Counted from the stretch's first letter, positions 6,960 to 14,605 are shown. The stretch is 47,528 nucleotides of DNA from JBHGYD01 sp041920415 (GCA_041920415.1 JBHGYD010000025.1:1-47528), one strand, 5' to 3'. A program made the numbers and translations. The notes: generated by a model from the letters alone, not told the origin.

Positions 6960-8328
6960 ACTGTTTTCATTCATTTTAAAAAACAAGCAAGATATGTTTC
7001 GCCTCACCCAATTTCGCCTAACAGCGCTTTACAGCGGAATGCTGATGATTTTTTTAACGGTCTTTATCATCATCGTCTATTCTCTTCTTTACTTCATCAT
7101 AACGAACGATCAAGAACGAAGAATCACAAGCCTTGCCGACCAAGAAATGAAAGCGATCGAAGACATTCTGATTCAACAAGCGAATCCAGATTTTATTGAC
7201 AGTCAAAATGTTGTATTTTTAAGTGAAGATCAATCCTTTTTCTATGTGATTAATCCTAGAGGGCAACTCATCATGGGCGACGAAGTCAACAAAGGATTGA
7301 GACCAATTCTTCTTGAGATGCTGAAAGACTGGACACCAGAAGAAAATGAACTAAAGTATGTGGACGTCCATCTCCCTCCCCATATGCATATGCATGAGTT
7401 TTCAAGATTTCGTTCCCTTGAATTAAAACTTCTGACCATTGCCCGTCCGATTATCATTCGGAATCATTTTGTCGGAATTTTATATGTAGGGATGGACACG
7501 ACCTCTCTTTTCAGACTGTTCAAATGGTTACTTATGATTCTCATCGGTCTAGCGGTTCTATTTATTGGTTTTGCTGTTTTATTAAGCCATTTTATGTCAA
7601 AACGAGCGCTCGTTCCGATTCAAGAGTCGTACAATCGCCAACGCGAATTTGTGGCCAATGCTTCTCATGAACTGCGAACACCGCTAAGCGTCATTTTTTC
7701 ATCCGTTGAGGCATTGGAAATGGATGAAGAAATAACAACAAATGATTTTAGTAAAAAAATCTTGCACCGTCTGCGAGAGGAAGTAAAACGAATGACCAAG
7801 CTAATCAACGACTTGCTTACATTGGCTCGCACGGATTCTGAACACGCTTTTCTTGAATTAATAAAAGAAACTTTCGATTTTCGCCCTTATGCAGAGCGAA
7901 CGTTACAATCGTTAGAGGAACTGGCCACGAAAAAAGAAATCAGCCTTCATTTCGATGCACCACAATCCGTCGTTGTTTCCGGAGACGCTGATAAATTGAC
8001 ACAGCTACTGTACATTCTGTTAGATAACGCCATTAAATACACTCCAAACGGCGGAGAAGTTGCATTAAAACTTCACATCGAATCTTACAAACAACAGCGA
8101 TTTCTCATGATCTCCGTCAAAGATACAGGCATTGGCATCTCGCGTGAAGATATAGGAAGAATTTTCGATCGCTTCTATCGTGCCGACAAAGCGAGGACAC
8201 GTCAGCACGGCGGACACGGTCTCGGTTTATCAATTGCAAAATGGATTGTGGATGCTCATCAAGGAATCATCCAAGTCGACAGTGAATTGGGAAAGGGAAC
8301 AGAATTTATTGTCAAAATTCCTTTTTGA
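6949..8328 (+). CDS. Membrane sensor histidine kinase
   Basis: Partner of the response regulator upstream. From a TTG at 6949 it has 459 residues; the TTG follows a GGTGGGG box and overlaps the regulator's stop. An ATG at 6994 is the alternative but lacks a visible ribosome binding site. TM1 (about 30-52, IFLTVFIIIVYSLLYFIIT) and TM2 (about 195-220) flank an extracellular domain of about 140 residues with HLPPHMHMHEF, a small His/Met cluster that could touch metal. No HAMP domain is obvious. HisKA has FVANASHELRTPLS with the phospho-His, followed by the HATPase motifs N (LLDNAIKYTPNGG), G1 (DTGIGI), F (IFDRFYRAD) and G2 (GGHGLGLSI). The signal it senses is unknown; the neighbours suggest envelope or metal stress. 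Confidence 0.87.
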   Translation: MKNKLFSFILKNKQDMFRLTQFRLTALYSGMLMIFLTVFIIIVYSLLYFIITNDQERRITSLADQEMKAIEDILIQQANPDFIDSQNVVFLSEDQSFFYVINPRGQLIMGDEVNKGLRPILLEMLKDWTPEENELKYVDVHLPPHMHMHEFSRFRSLELKLLTIARPIIIRNHFVGILYVGMDTTSLFRLFKWLLMILIGLAVLFIGFAVLLSHFMSKRALVPIQESYNRQREFVANASHELRTPLSVIFSSVEALEMDEEITTNDFSKKILHRLREEVKRMTKLINDLLTLARTDSEHAFLELIKETFDFRPYAERTLQSLEELATKKEISLHFDAPQSVVVSGDADKLTQLLYILLDNAIKYTPNGGEVALKLHIESYKQQRFLMISVKDTGIGISREDIGRIFDRFYRADKARTRQHGGHGLGLSIAKWIVDAHQGIIQVDSELGKGTEFIVKIPF

Positions 8329-8366
8329 AGGTGCTTTTCTATAACGAAAAGTGCCTTTTTCTTTTT
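8328..8366 (+). terminator. Terminator of the two-component operon
   Basis: Beginning in the kinase stop codon, AAGGTGCTTTTC pairs with GAAAAGTGCCTT (12 pairs, two G-U). Two T runs follow. It separates the kinase from the membrane protein-PspA operon, which has its own promoter. Confidence 0.75.
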
Positions 8367-8394
8367 GTCCAAAAAAATTTTCGAATCCCCTATT

Positions 8395-8428
8395 TTTTCA
8401 CCTAATTTTCTCTTTTCTTCCCTACAAT
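8395..8428 (+). promoter_or_regulatory. Response-regulator site and promoter of the His/Met-rich protein-PspA operon (site C)
   Basis: TTTTCA (8395-8400) and TTTTCT (8406-8411) are an 11-base-period pair in the same orientation as site B2. TACAAT (8423-8428) begins 11 bases after it, exactly as at 6127-6160. There is no usable -35, so activation by a bound regulator is likely. The inferred start near 8435 leaves a 37-base leader with a strong ribosome binding site. Confidence 0.55.
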
Positions 8429-8471
8429 GCAAAGTGTAGACAAGCTAAACCAAAAGGAGGTGAAACAAATA

Positions 8472-9023
8472 ATGAAAAAGAGAACCATCATCCTACTACT
8501 TCTTTCAGCAGTGATTGTGTATGGGGCGGTGCATATCGGTGCTTTCATGAACATCGGATTTGGCAGAGAATATCACAATATGCCAATGATGGATATGCCT
8601 CGTCACCACGGGCCGTTTGGCGGATATCATGATTTTGCGTTCCATCATGGTCCACGAGGTGGGTGGATGCATCAAGGTGGATGGATGATGTTCGGGTTCC
8701 TCCCACTTCTTTTCCGACTAGCGATGCTGGTCATCGGATTAACGATGGTAATCATCGGCTGGATTGTTTGGAAAACAACGAACCGTTCTCGTGTGTGGAA
8801 ATGGGTAGGACTTGCGTTCATGGGATTCGGATTGATGGCGCTTCTGCCAAAAATCTTACTCATCCCGCTTGGATTATTGGTCGCTTACGTTATGTATAAA
8901 CAAACAAAACGTCAACCAGTTGGTAACGTTCTAAACGAAGAACTTACATCATTTACCGTTCCAACTGTACAAAAGTACGATTTTTTAGATGAATGGGAAA
9001 AGAACATTCAGAAGGAGGAATAA
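8472..9023 (+). CDS. His/Met/Gly-rich membrane protein of unknown function
   Basis: 183 residues from the ATG that follows AAGGAGGTG; an upstream ATG at 8427 is unlikely. TM1 (about 5-25) may be a signal anchor. The segment 26-75 is strikingly rich in His (7), Met (8), Gly and Trp (YHNMPMMDMPRHHG, HHGPRGGWMHQGG), as in metal-binding extracytoplasmic loops. Two or three more hydrophobic helices follow (about 75-98 and 105-140). A polar, probably cytoplasmic tail ends in FLDEWEKNIQKEE. The pspA-like gene starts two bases after the stop, so the proteins are almost certainly cotranslated. The layout resembles LiaI-LiaH and PspC/B-PspA pairs, where a membrane protein recruits the PspA ring. I do not recognise a named family. 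Confidence 0.8.
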   Translation: MKKRTIILLLLSAVIVYGAVHIGAFMNIGFGREYHNMPMMDMPRHHGPFGGYHDFAFHHGPRGGWMHQGGWMMFGFLPLLFRLAMLVIGLTMVIIGWIVWKTTNRSRVWKWVGLAFMGFGLMALLPKILLIPLGLLVAYVMYKQTKRQPVGNVLNEELTSFTVPTVQKYDFLDEWEKNIQKEE

Positions 9024-9025
9024 CA

Positions 9026-9676
9026 ATGGGACTTTTGAAACGAGTGAAAAACGTCGTGCTCGCGGATTTGCATGACCTTGTCGACAAATTCGAGGATCCT
9101 ATCAGTATGACAAAACAATATCTTCGTGAGCTAGAGGAACAAATCGAAAAGGCGCAACATGCATTAGCTCAACAATTTGTCATGGAACGACGCTATGAAC
9201 GTTTGATTCAACAAGCCGAAGAAATGGTAGAAAAAAGAACCCGTCAAGCCAAACTCGCCGTTGAGCGAAACGAAGACGCCATCGCGAAAATGGCCTTGCA
9301 AGAAAAAATTGCATACGAGAAAAAAGGTTCCTTATACAAACAACAATACGAAGCACTCAAGGAAAAAACGACATACTTAACCGAACAACTGAAACAACTG
9401 AAAGAAAAGTACGAAGAGCTAAAGGTTAAACAGCTTGACTTAATCGCTCGTGCCCATGCCGCCCAAGCGATCAAGGAAATCAACACTTCACTCGTTTCCT
9501 TTAGCCCAGAACACGCACTAAAAGGCTTTGAGCGCATGGAAGAACGCGTATTTGCCCTCGAAGCCGAAGCAAAAGCAAGCAGCTATTTATATGAATCACA
9601 CAAAACGCTTCACATGTCTCCTCTATTTCAAGAGGAAGTCGAAAAAGAATTAGCCCAATTAAAAGCAGCCGAATAA
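9026..9676 (+). CDS. PspA/IM30 family protein (LiaH-like)
   Basis: 216 residues, almost entirely helical and coiled coil, with the family's N-terminus: MGLLKRVKNVVLADLHDLVD and EDPISMTKQYLRELEEQI, followed by the A-x-x-A-L-A...E repeat region. PspA/LiaH/Vipp1 proteins form large rings or rods that bind damaged membrane and stop proton leakage. GGAGG lies seven bases upstream of the ATG, and an ATG at 8993 inside the preceding gene is rejected. It ends at a strong terminator. Its gene lies two bases from the His/Met-rich membrane protein, downstream of a TCS-type promoter, so it is most likely the effector of this envelope-stress module. Confidence 0.85.
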   Translation: MGLLKRVKNVVLADLHDLVDKFEDPISMTKQYLRELEEQIEKAQHALAQQFVMERRYERLIQQAEEMVEKRTRQAKLAVERNEDAIAKMALQEKIAYEKKGSLYKQQYEALKEKTTYLTEQLKQLKEKYEELKVKQLDLIARAHAAQAIKEINTSLVSFSPEHALKGFERMEERVFALEAEAKASSYLYESHKTLHMSPLFQEEVEKELAQLKAAE

Positions 9677-9712
9677 TTTCATAGTTGTATATCCCCCTTT
9701 CTATATAGATTT

Positions 9713-9745
9713 CCCCCTTGTGTAGCCGCAAGGGGGATTGTGTTT
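9713..9745 (+). terminator. Terminator of the PspA operon
   Basis: CCCCCTTG (9713-9720) pairs perfectly with CAAGGGGG (9729-9736), with an eight-base loop and a following TTGTGTTTT. Confidence 0.75.
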
Positions 9746-9872
9746 TAGAACTATCGGAACGGCTCGCCACTTCATTTCGTTTGAAGTGCGGTTTGTATAT
9801 TATAGCTGAACGATCATTACGCTTCCTCTCATCCGAAAGCGTTCGTTTGAACAGTAGTGTAAAGCGTAAGCC

Positions 9873-10271
9873 TTATAGCTTCGCTAATAGGGTCTTGACT
9901 GTTGGGATATCAGCAGGTGCCCATTCAAGAGAGCCTAGTTCTTGCAGCGGCACCCATTTCAATTCCGCATGCTCCTTCGCTTGCGGTGTTCCTTCAACAA
10001 TTTTTGCTTTGTATGTAAGCAAATGAACCATCATACTCGGATATTCATGGTGTGTTTCTTCCACTTTTTCATGCACTTGAACCGTACACCCTAACTCTTC
10101 GTGAATTTCTCTCACCAATGCCTCTTCAGGTGTTTCTCCTTCTTCCACCTTTCCACCTGGAAACTCCCAAACATGAGGAAGTGACATCTTTGGAGAACGA
10201 AGCGCACACAAAATTTCATGTTGCTCGTTATAAATCACCGCACCAACGACGCAAACCATCTTTTTCACCAC
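9873..10271 (-). CDS. mutT: Nudix hydrolase, MutT / (deoxy)CTP pyrophosphohydrolase-like
   Basis: 132 residues with a complete Nudix box: G40-x5-E46-x7-REIHEELG (54-61). The WEFPGG lead-in and the C-terminal AELKWVPLQEL are typical of MutT-type enzymes that hydrolyse oxidised or non-canonical nucleoside triphosphates. Substrate cannot be fixed from sequence. GTG at 10271 (or 10268) is the start, because AAAGGAG lies six bases before it; the first ATG at 10259 would be 18 bases away. The gene stands alone and shares its strand with the pot operon, from which it is separated by a hairpin. Its 3' side has an imperfect TTACGCTT/AAGCGTAA pairing but no clear T-tract. Confidence 0.85.
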   Translation of the reverse strand: MVKKMVCVVGAVIYNEQHEILCALRSPKMSLPHVWEFPGGKVEEGETPEEALVREIHEELGCTVQVHEKVEETHHEYPSMMVHLLTYKAKIVEGTPQAKEHAELKWVPLQELGSLEWAPADIPTVKTLLAKL

Positions 10272-10305
10272 AACTTGCTCCTTTTATTGATTGAGTTGAG
10301 TAAAA

Positions 10306-10348
10306 TGGAAACGAAAGCCTACCATTACCTATGTAAGTAATGGCAGGC
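10306..10348 (-). terminator. Terminator downstream of potABCD
   Basis: GCCTACCATTAC (10317-10328) and GTAATGGCAGGC (10337-10348) pair over 12 positions with one mismatch. On the minus strand TTTCGTTTCC follows. It lies after potD and the 47-codon frame and before mutT. Confidence 0.5.
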
Positions 10349-10386
10349 ATATCATTATTTTTATGCATGGAAATTCTTTTATTCCA

Positions 10387-10530
10387 TTATGAAAGCAAGT
10401 CCTGATGTTTCACTAAAACCTTCTGTCCATACACTGTGAACGCAGTAAGCACTAGCGCAAGCGCAAGATAAAGGAAAAGCCATAGCCATTTTGTTTTCCA
10501 ATCAGAAACATAGTACCGTTCATCCTTTAT
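10387..10530 (-). CDS. 47-codon membrane-protein frame after potD, beginning at ATA
   Basis: The frame encodes KDERYYVSDWKTKWLWLFLY, then a hydrophobic helix to about residue 34 (LALALVLTAFTVYG), then QKVLVKHQDLLS. It looks like a real single-pass membrane protein: an acidic/aromatic head, a Trp-rich interface, one helix of about 18 residues and a basic tail. The only codon in start position is ATA at 10530-10528, which overlaps the potD stop as ATAA. An ATG there would give ATGA, the usual coupled stop-start, and would keep potD terminated by TGA. So this is either a gene that lost its start by G to A, or one that uses ATA. The potC-potD junction has a similar 4-base overlap. Not in any family I know. 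Confidence 0.45.
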   Translation of the reverse strand: MKDERYYVSDWKTKWLWLFLYLALALVLTAFTVYGQKVLVKHQDLLS

Positions 10531-11600
10531 TTATGATGCATTTTAAATTCAAGAAATAGCTCATTGTAATAAGCCAGCATTCGTTTGCCTAAATTTTTGT
10601 ATACTTCTAAGTTGCCGACGGAGTCAAAATCAGGATAGAAGCGCTTATCGTTCTTAATCTCTTTCGGCAAATACTCAAGCGCCTTCTCGTTCGGTGTGGA
10701 ATAACCGACATATTCCGCGTTTTGCGCAGCGTTTTTTGGATCAAGCATAAAATTGATAAATTGATGGGCTCCTTCAATATTTTTCGCCGTCTTTGGAATG
10801 ACCATATTATCAAACCATAAGTTCGAGCCTTCCTTCGGTACGACGTAATCGAGTTTTTCATTTTCCGATATTATCTCTGCCGCATCTCCAGACCAAACAA
10901 CACCAATCGCGGCTTCTTCATTCGCGATAAGCATTTTAATCTCATCCCCAACAATCGCCTTAATGTTCGGAGTGAGCGCATCGAGCTTACGCTTTGCCTC
11001 TTGCAGATGCGCTTTGTTCGTGTCGTTTAACGAATAATGAAGGCTATTTAATCCCATGCCAATGACTTCACGCGCGCCGTCCACAAGCAAAATTTGATTG
11101 CGCAAATCCTTGTCCCATAAGTCATTCCAACTCGTAATTTTTTTCCCGCCAAGCATGTCGCGATTATAGACAATACCGACCGTGCCCCAAAAGTACGGAA
11201 CGGAATACGTATTATTCGGATCAAATGATAGGTGCAAAAAACGCGGATTAATATATTTCAAGTTTGGCAGCTTTGAATGGTCAAGCGGAACAAGCAATCC
11301 CTCTTCCTTCATTTTACTGACGGCATATTCAGAAGGAACCGCTACGTCAAATGTCGTTCCTCCTTGAGCGATTTTTGCCATCATCGCTTCGTTCGAATCG
11401 AATGTTTGATAAATGACTTTCAGCCCGGTTTGTTTTTCAAATTTTTTAATCAACTTCGGATCGATATAATCCCCCCAGTTGTAAATCGTTAACGTATGAT
11501 TACCGGAATATCCTTCCGTTTCATTAAGATGGGAGGCCATGTACATAAGGGTCAGGGCCACTAAAAAAACGACCGCAAACATTTGAACGAGCTTTTTCAC
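10527..11600 (-). CDS. potD: Spermidine/putrescine ABC transporter substrate-binding protein PotD
   Basis: 357 residues, the extracellular polyamine-binding component of PotABCD. After a membrane-spanning N-terminus (about 8-24) the mature domain begins LTIYNWGDYIDP, the hallmark of PotD/PotF. It continues with VIYQTFDSNEAMMAKI and VPYFWGTVGIVYN. The start is GTG, overlapping the potC TGA as GTGA, with GGGGGG upstream. No Cys follows the hydrophobic segment, so the classical lipobox of Gram-positive binding lipoproteins is missing; the protein may stay anchored by its N-terminus. Confidence 0.9.
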   Translation of the reverse strand: MKKLVQMFAVVFLVALTLMYMASHLNETEGYSGNHTLTIYNWGDYIDPKLIKKFEKQTGLKVIYQTFDSNEAMMAKIAQGGTTFDVAVPSEYAVSKMKEEGLLVPLDHSKLPNLKYINPRFLHLSFDPNNTYSVPYFWGTVGIVYNRDMLGGKKITSWNDLWDKDLRNQILLVDGAREVIGMGLNSLHYSLNDTNKAHLQEAKRKLDALTPNIKAIVGDEIKMLIANEEAAIGVVWSGDAAEIISENEKLDYVVPKEGSNLWFDNMVIPKTAKNIEGAHQFINFMLDPKNAAQNAEYVGYSTPNEKALEYLPKEIKNDKRFYPDFDSVGNLEVYKNLGKRMLAYYNELFLEFKMHHK

Positions 11601-12400
11601 TTTCTTCCCCCCATTCCGTACAAGCGGCTGCTTCGTTGACTAATGAAGTAGTAACTGATCACAAGAAGCACGGTAAACAAGAACAGAAGGGTTGACAACG
11701 CGTTAATCGAAAGCGAAATCCCTTGCCGCGCCCGCGAGTAAATTTCTACTGACAACGTTGAAAATCCGTTTCCCGTCACAAAAAACGTCACCGCAAAGTC
11801 ATCAAGCGAATACGTCAACGCCATAAAAAAGCCGGCAAAAATTCCTGGCGTAATAAACGGCAAAATGACTTTCGTCAACACGTTCCATTGATTCGCCCCT
11901 AAATCGCGCGCCGCATCAATCAAGGTCGGGCTCATTTCTTGCAGTTTTGGCAACACCATTAAGACGACGATTGGCACGCTAAAGGCGATATGCGACAGCA
12001 AAACCGATGTAAATCCAAGCTGAATGCCTAAGATGGTAAATAAAATCAAGAACGACGCGCCGATAATGACATCGGGGCTGACAATGAGAACATTATTGAG
12101 CGTAAGAAGGAGATTTTTTACTTGCCGCTTTTTTACATAATAAATAGCAAGAGCACCCATCACCCCAAGAATGGTGGAAATGGCCGCTGACAAAAGGGCA
12201 ATCACAAATGTATTCAATACGATAATGAGTAAGCGGGTATCTTGAAATACTTCCTTGTACCATTCAAGAGTAAATCCTTGAAAATGATGCATCGTCCCCC
12301 CGCTATTAAACGAATAGTAGATTAAATAGAAAATCGGAGTGTACAAAATGATAAACACAAAGATTAAATATAGATTTCTCCATTTTATGTTTTTCGTCAT
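11597..12400 (-). CDS. potC: Spermidine/putrescine ABC transporter permease PotC
   Basis: 267-residue inner permease with about six membrane helices. The EAA-type coupling loop (LIDAARDLGANQWNVLTKVI, about 155-175) contacts the PotA ATPase. The C-terminal region around LDDFAVTFFVTGNGFSTLSV is characteristic of PotC/PotI. It lies 10 bases after potB and overlaps potD. GAGGGA precedes the ATG. Confidence 0.9.
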   Translation of the reverse strand: MTKNIKWRNLYLIFVFIILYTPIFYLIYYSFNSGGTMHHFQGFTLEWYKEVFQDTRLLIIVLNTFVIALLSAAISTILGVMGALAIYYVKKRQVKNLLLTLNNVLIVSPDVIIGASFLILFTILGIQLGFTSVLLSHIAFSVPIVVLMVLPKLQEMSPTLIDAARDLGANQWNVLTKVILPFITPGIFAGFFMALTYSLDDFAVTFFVTGNGFSTLSVEIYSRARQGISLSINALSTLLFLFTVLLVISYYFISQRSSRLYGMGGRK

Positions 12401-12410
12401 ATTCTATCCC

Positions 12411-13202
12411 TCACTTCCGATTTCCCGTTACAATGACGATGATCGCCATCGCAATAATTAAAAATACCGCAATCGTCGCTCCCATCCCCCAGTCTTGGGT
12501 GACAAGAAAATGTTCCTCGATCGCCGTACCGAGCGTAATCACACGATTTCCGGCAATTAAACGCGTAATCATAAACAACGACAACGACGGAATAAACACC
12601 GCTTGGCATCCTGCTTTCACGCCATCGATGGTCAATGGAAAAATGACACGTCGAAACGTCGTCCAAGCGGAAGCCCCAAGATCGCGCGCCGCATCGACAA
12701 GCGACGGATTCAACTCCTCAAGCGCATTAAAAATCGGCAGCACCATAAAAGGAATAAAAATATAAACAGATACAAATACAAAGCTAAAATCCGTAAACAA
12801 AATTTGTTTCGTGCCGATTCCAAACGTTTCTAACACCGCATTAGCGAGTCCATACGTACCAAAAATTCCAAGAAACGCATACACCTTCAACAACAAATTC
12901 ACCCATGTCGGCAAAATAATCAACAAAAGCCATAGCTGTTTATGTTTTGTTTTCGTCAACAAGTAAGCTGTTGGATACGCGATAAGCAAGGAAAACAATG
13001 TAATCAAAAACGCATACCAAAACGAACTGAACGTCATTTTTAAATAAATCGGCGTAAAAAACTTTTGATAATTCGCGATCGTCCGCTGCCCCTCAATATC
13101 GAAAAAAGAATAGTAGAGAATAAGCAAAATCGGTGCCACGACAAATAAGACAATCCATAATACATATGGAATGAGATAAACATTGCGTGTATTACGTTTC
13201 AT
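12411..13202 (-). CDS. potB: Spermidine/putrescine ABC transporter permease PotB
   Basis: 263-residue permease paired with PotC. Six helices are visible, and the coupling loop LVDAARDLGASAWTTFRRVI lies at about 165-185. The ATG at 13202 is chosen because GGTGAGG sits six bases upstream; it overlaps the end of potA by 11 bases. An upstream ATG at 13238 would add 12 residues and overlap potA more deeply. The overlap suggests translational coupling with potA. Confidence 0.88.
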   Translation of the reverse strand: MKRNTRNVYLIPYVLWIVLFVVAPILLILYYSFFDIEGQRTIANYQKFFTPIYLKMTFSSFWYAFLITLFSLLIAYPTAYLLTKTKHKQLWLLLIILPTWVNLLLKVYAFLGIFGTYGLANAVLETFGIGTKQILFTDFSFVFVSVYIFIPFMVLPIFNALEELNPSLVDAARDLGASAWTTFRRVIFPLTIDGVKAGCQAVFIPSLSLFMITRLIAGNRVITLGTAIEEHFLVTQDWGMGATIAVFLIIAMAIIVIVTGNRK

Positions 13203-14277
13203 CGGAAACCTCACCATCAGATGCTTTTTGCGTTTCACTTACGCGCATCACATGAATCGCTTCCGGTTCAAAATAAAGCCCGATTTCCTCTCCTACTTCT
13301 GCTTTTTTCGTTGAGTGGACAAGCCATTCATTTCCATCTTGGTCATAACAACAAAGTTCATAGTGGACTCCGCGGAACAATTGAGAATCTACGCGAACTT
13401 GTAGTTTCCCTTGATCACGTGTCGTAATCTCCAAATCTTCCGGACGAATTACAATTTCAACAGGCTCATTCGGATAAAACCCTTGGTCGACACACTCAAA
13501 CCGTTTCCCCGCAAATTCAACGAGAAAATCCGCAACCATCGTTCCCGGAAGAATATTCGACTCGCCAATAAAATCAGCGACAAACCGATTTACTGGTTCA
13601 TCATAAATATCTTTCGGCGTACCGCTTTGTTGAATTTTTCCTTTATGTAACACAAAAATTTGGTCCGACATCGCCAGCGCTTCTTCTTGGTCATGCGTAA
13701 CAAAAATGAACGTAATCCCAAGACGGCGCTGTAATTCACGCAATTCATACTGCATTTCCGTCCGAAGTTTCAAATCAAGGGCTGACAGTGGCTCATCAAG
13801 AAGAAGCACTTCTGGCTCGTTGACAATCGCCCGCGCAATCGCCACCCGCTGCCGCTGCCCGCCAGACATTTCGTGAATTTCTCGATGTTCATAGCCCTCT
13901 AAATTGACAAACCGAAGCGCTTCGGCCACTTTTTCTTGAATATCGGCATGTTTCATTTTTTTCACACGCAAACCAAAGGCAACGTTTTCAAACACATTTA
14001 AATGGGGAAATAACGCGTAATCTTGAAACACCGTGTTCACCTGACGCTTATTCGCAGGGACATGATTGATATGTTGACCGTTAAAATAAATTGTTCCCTT
14101 CGTCGGTTCGGTAAATCCAGCAATGAGTCGAAGAATCGTCGTCTTCCCGCACCCCGACGGACCAAGCAGCGTATAAAACTTCCCCCGCTCAATCTCAAAG
14201 CTCACATCATCCAACACAACAAGACCATCATACTGCTTCGTCACATGTTCGAAGCGAATAATGACATCTTTCGACAT
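13192..14277 (-). CDS. potA: Spermidine/putrescine ABC transporter ATP-binding protein PotA
   Basis: 361-residue ATPase of the polyamine importer. Walker A is GPSGCGKTT, the signature is MSGGQRQRVAIARAI, Walker B is VLLLDEPLSALD and the switch His lies in FVTHDQEEAL. The C-terminal TOBE-like regulatory domain (about 240-361) has EIVIRPEDLEI. The start is the ATG at 14277 preceded by GAGGGGGG; 28 further codons upstream are open but lack a ribosome binding site. It is the first gene of potABCD. No XRE-type regulator gene precedes it. Confidence 0.92.
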   Translation of the reverse strand: MSKDVIIRFEHVTKQYDGLVVLDDVSFEIERGKFYTLLGPSGCGKTTILRLIAGFTEPTKGTIYFNGQHINHVPANKRQVNTVFQDYALFPHLNVFENVAFGLRVKKMKHADIQEKVAEALRFVNLEGYEHREIHEMSGGQRQRVAIARAIVNEPEVLLLDEPLSALDLKLRTEMQYELRELQRRLGITFIFVTHDQEEALAMSDQIFVLHKGKIQQSGTPKDIYDEPVNRFVADFIGESNILPGTMVADFLVEFAGKRFECVDQGFYPNEPVEIVIRPEDLEITTRDQGKLQVRVDSQLFRGVHYELCCYDQDGNEWLVHSTKKAEVGEEIGLYFEPEAIHVMRVSETQKASDGEVSDET

Positions 14278-14365
14278 AAGCGCCCCCCTCGTTGAACGAA
14301 AATATGATGATAGCTTTCCTCTACCTATCCTTCGAAAGTTCAATACGATGAAAATATTCATTCTA

Positions 14366-14381
14366 ATGGTTATAAAACCAT
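14366..14381. promoter_or_regulatory. Palindrome upstream of potA
   Basis: ATGGTT-ATAA-AACCAT is a perfect inverted repeat about 90 bases ahead of the potA ATG. On the minus strand TAGAAT overlaps its edge region. It could be an operator of the pot operon. No convincing -35 is seen. Confidence 0.3.
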
Positions 14382-14453
14382 ATGTTTCCTATCATCACTA
14401 TTAGAACATGACGAAGCATAAACTGCAATTGGAATTTTCGAAAAAATGCCAAA

Positions 14454-14503
14454 CAAAAAAACCCACTTCCCAACACGAAAAACATAATAACAAGGGAGTG
14501 GGT
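14454..14503 (-). terminator. Terminator of the CRISPR transcript
   Basis: On the minus strand ACCCACTCCC (14494-14503) pairs with GGGAAGTGGGT (14461-14471) around a 22-base loop with one bulged A, followed by seven T. It lies on the trailer side of the array, downstream of the leader promoter, and stops read-through into potA. Confidence 0.65.
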
Positions 14504-14537
14504 AAAACAATCACGGTGACAAAATGTCATCACCTGC

Positions 14538-14567
14538 AAACAAACTGCTTGTAGTTAAGAAAAAAAT
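14538..14567 (-). repeat. Decayed fourth CRISPR repeat (trailer end)
   Basis: TAGTTAAGA followed by an A run at 14552-14566 matches the core of the repeat. If it is a repeat, the gap to the next unit (14568-14605) is 38 bases, the same as the other spacers (37 and 39). The 5' part is heavily mutated. Confidence 0.5.
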
Positions 14568-14605
14568 TCACAGGTCGCAAGCGTGACTTGAAAGAGATGA
14601 TATGG

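Noticed and set aside
6780..7007. Minus-strand frame over the regulator-kinase junction
   Set aside because: It is antisense to two well-supported genes and lacks a ribosome binding site.
9816..9865. Imperfect inverted repeat TTACGCTT / AAGCGTAA after mutT
   Set aside because: The loop is about 35 bases and there is no T-tract, so I could not support it as a terminator.
9501..10026. Open frames across the PspA end and the mutT 3' region
   Set aside because: They are out-of-frame readings of pspA and mutT and span the terminator at 9713-9745.
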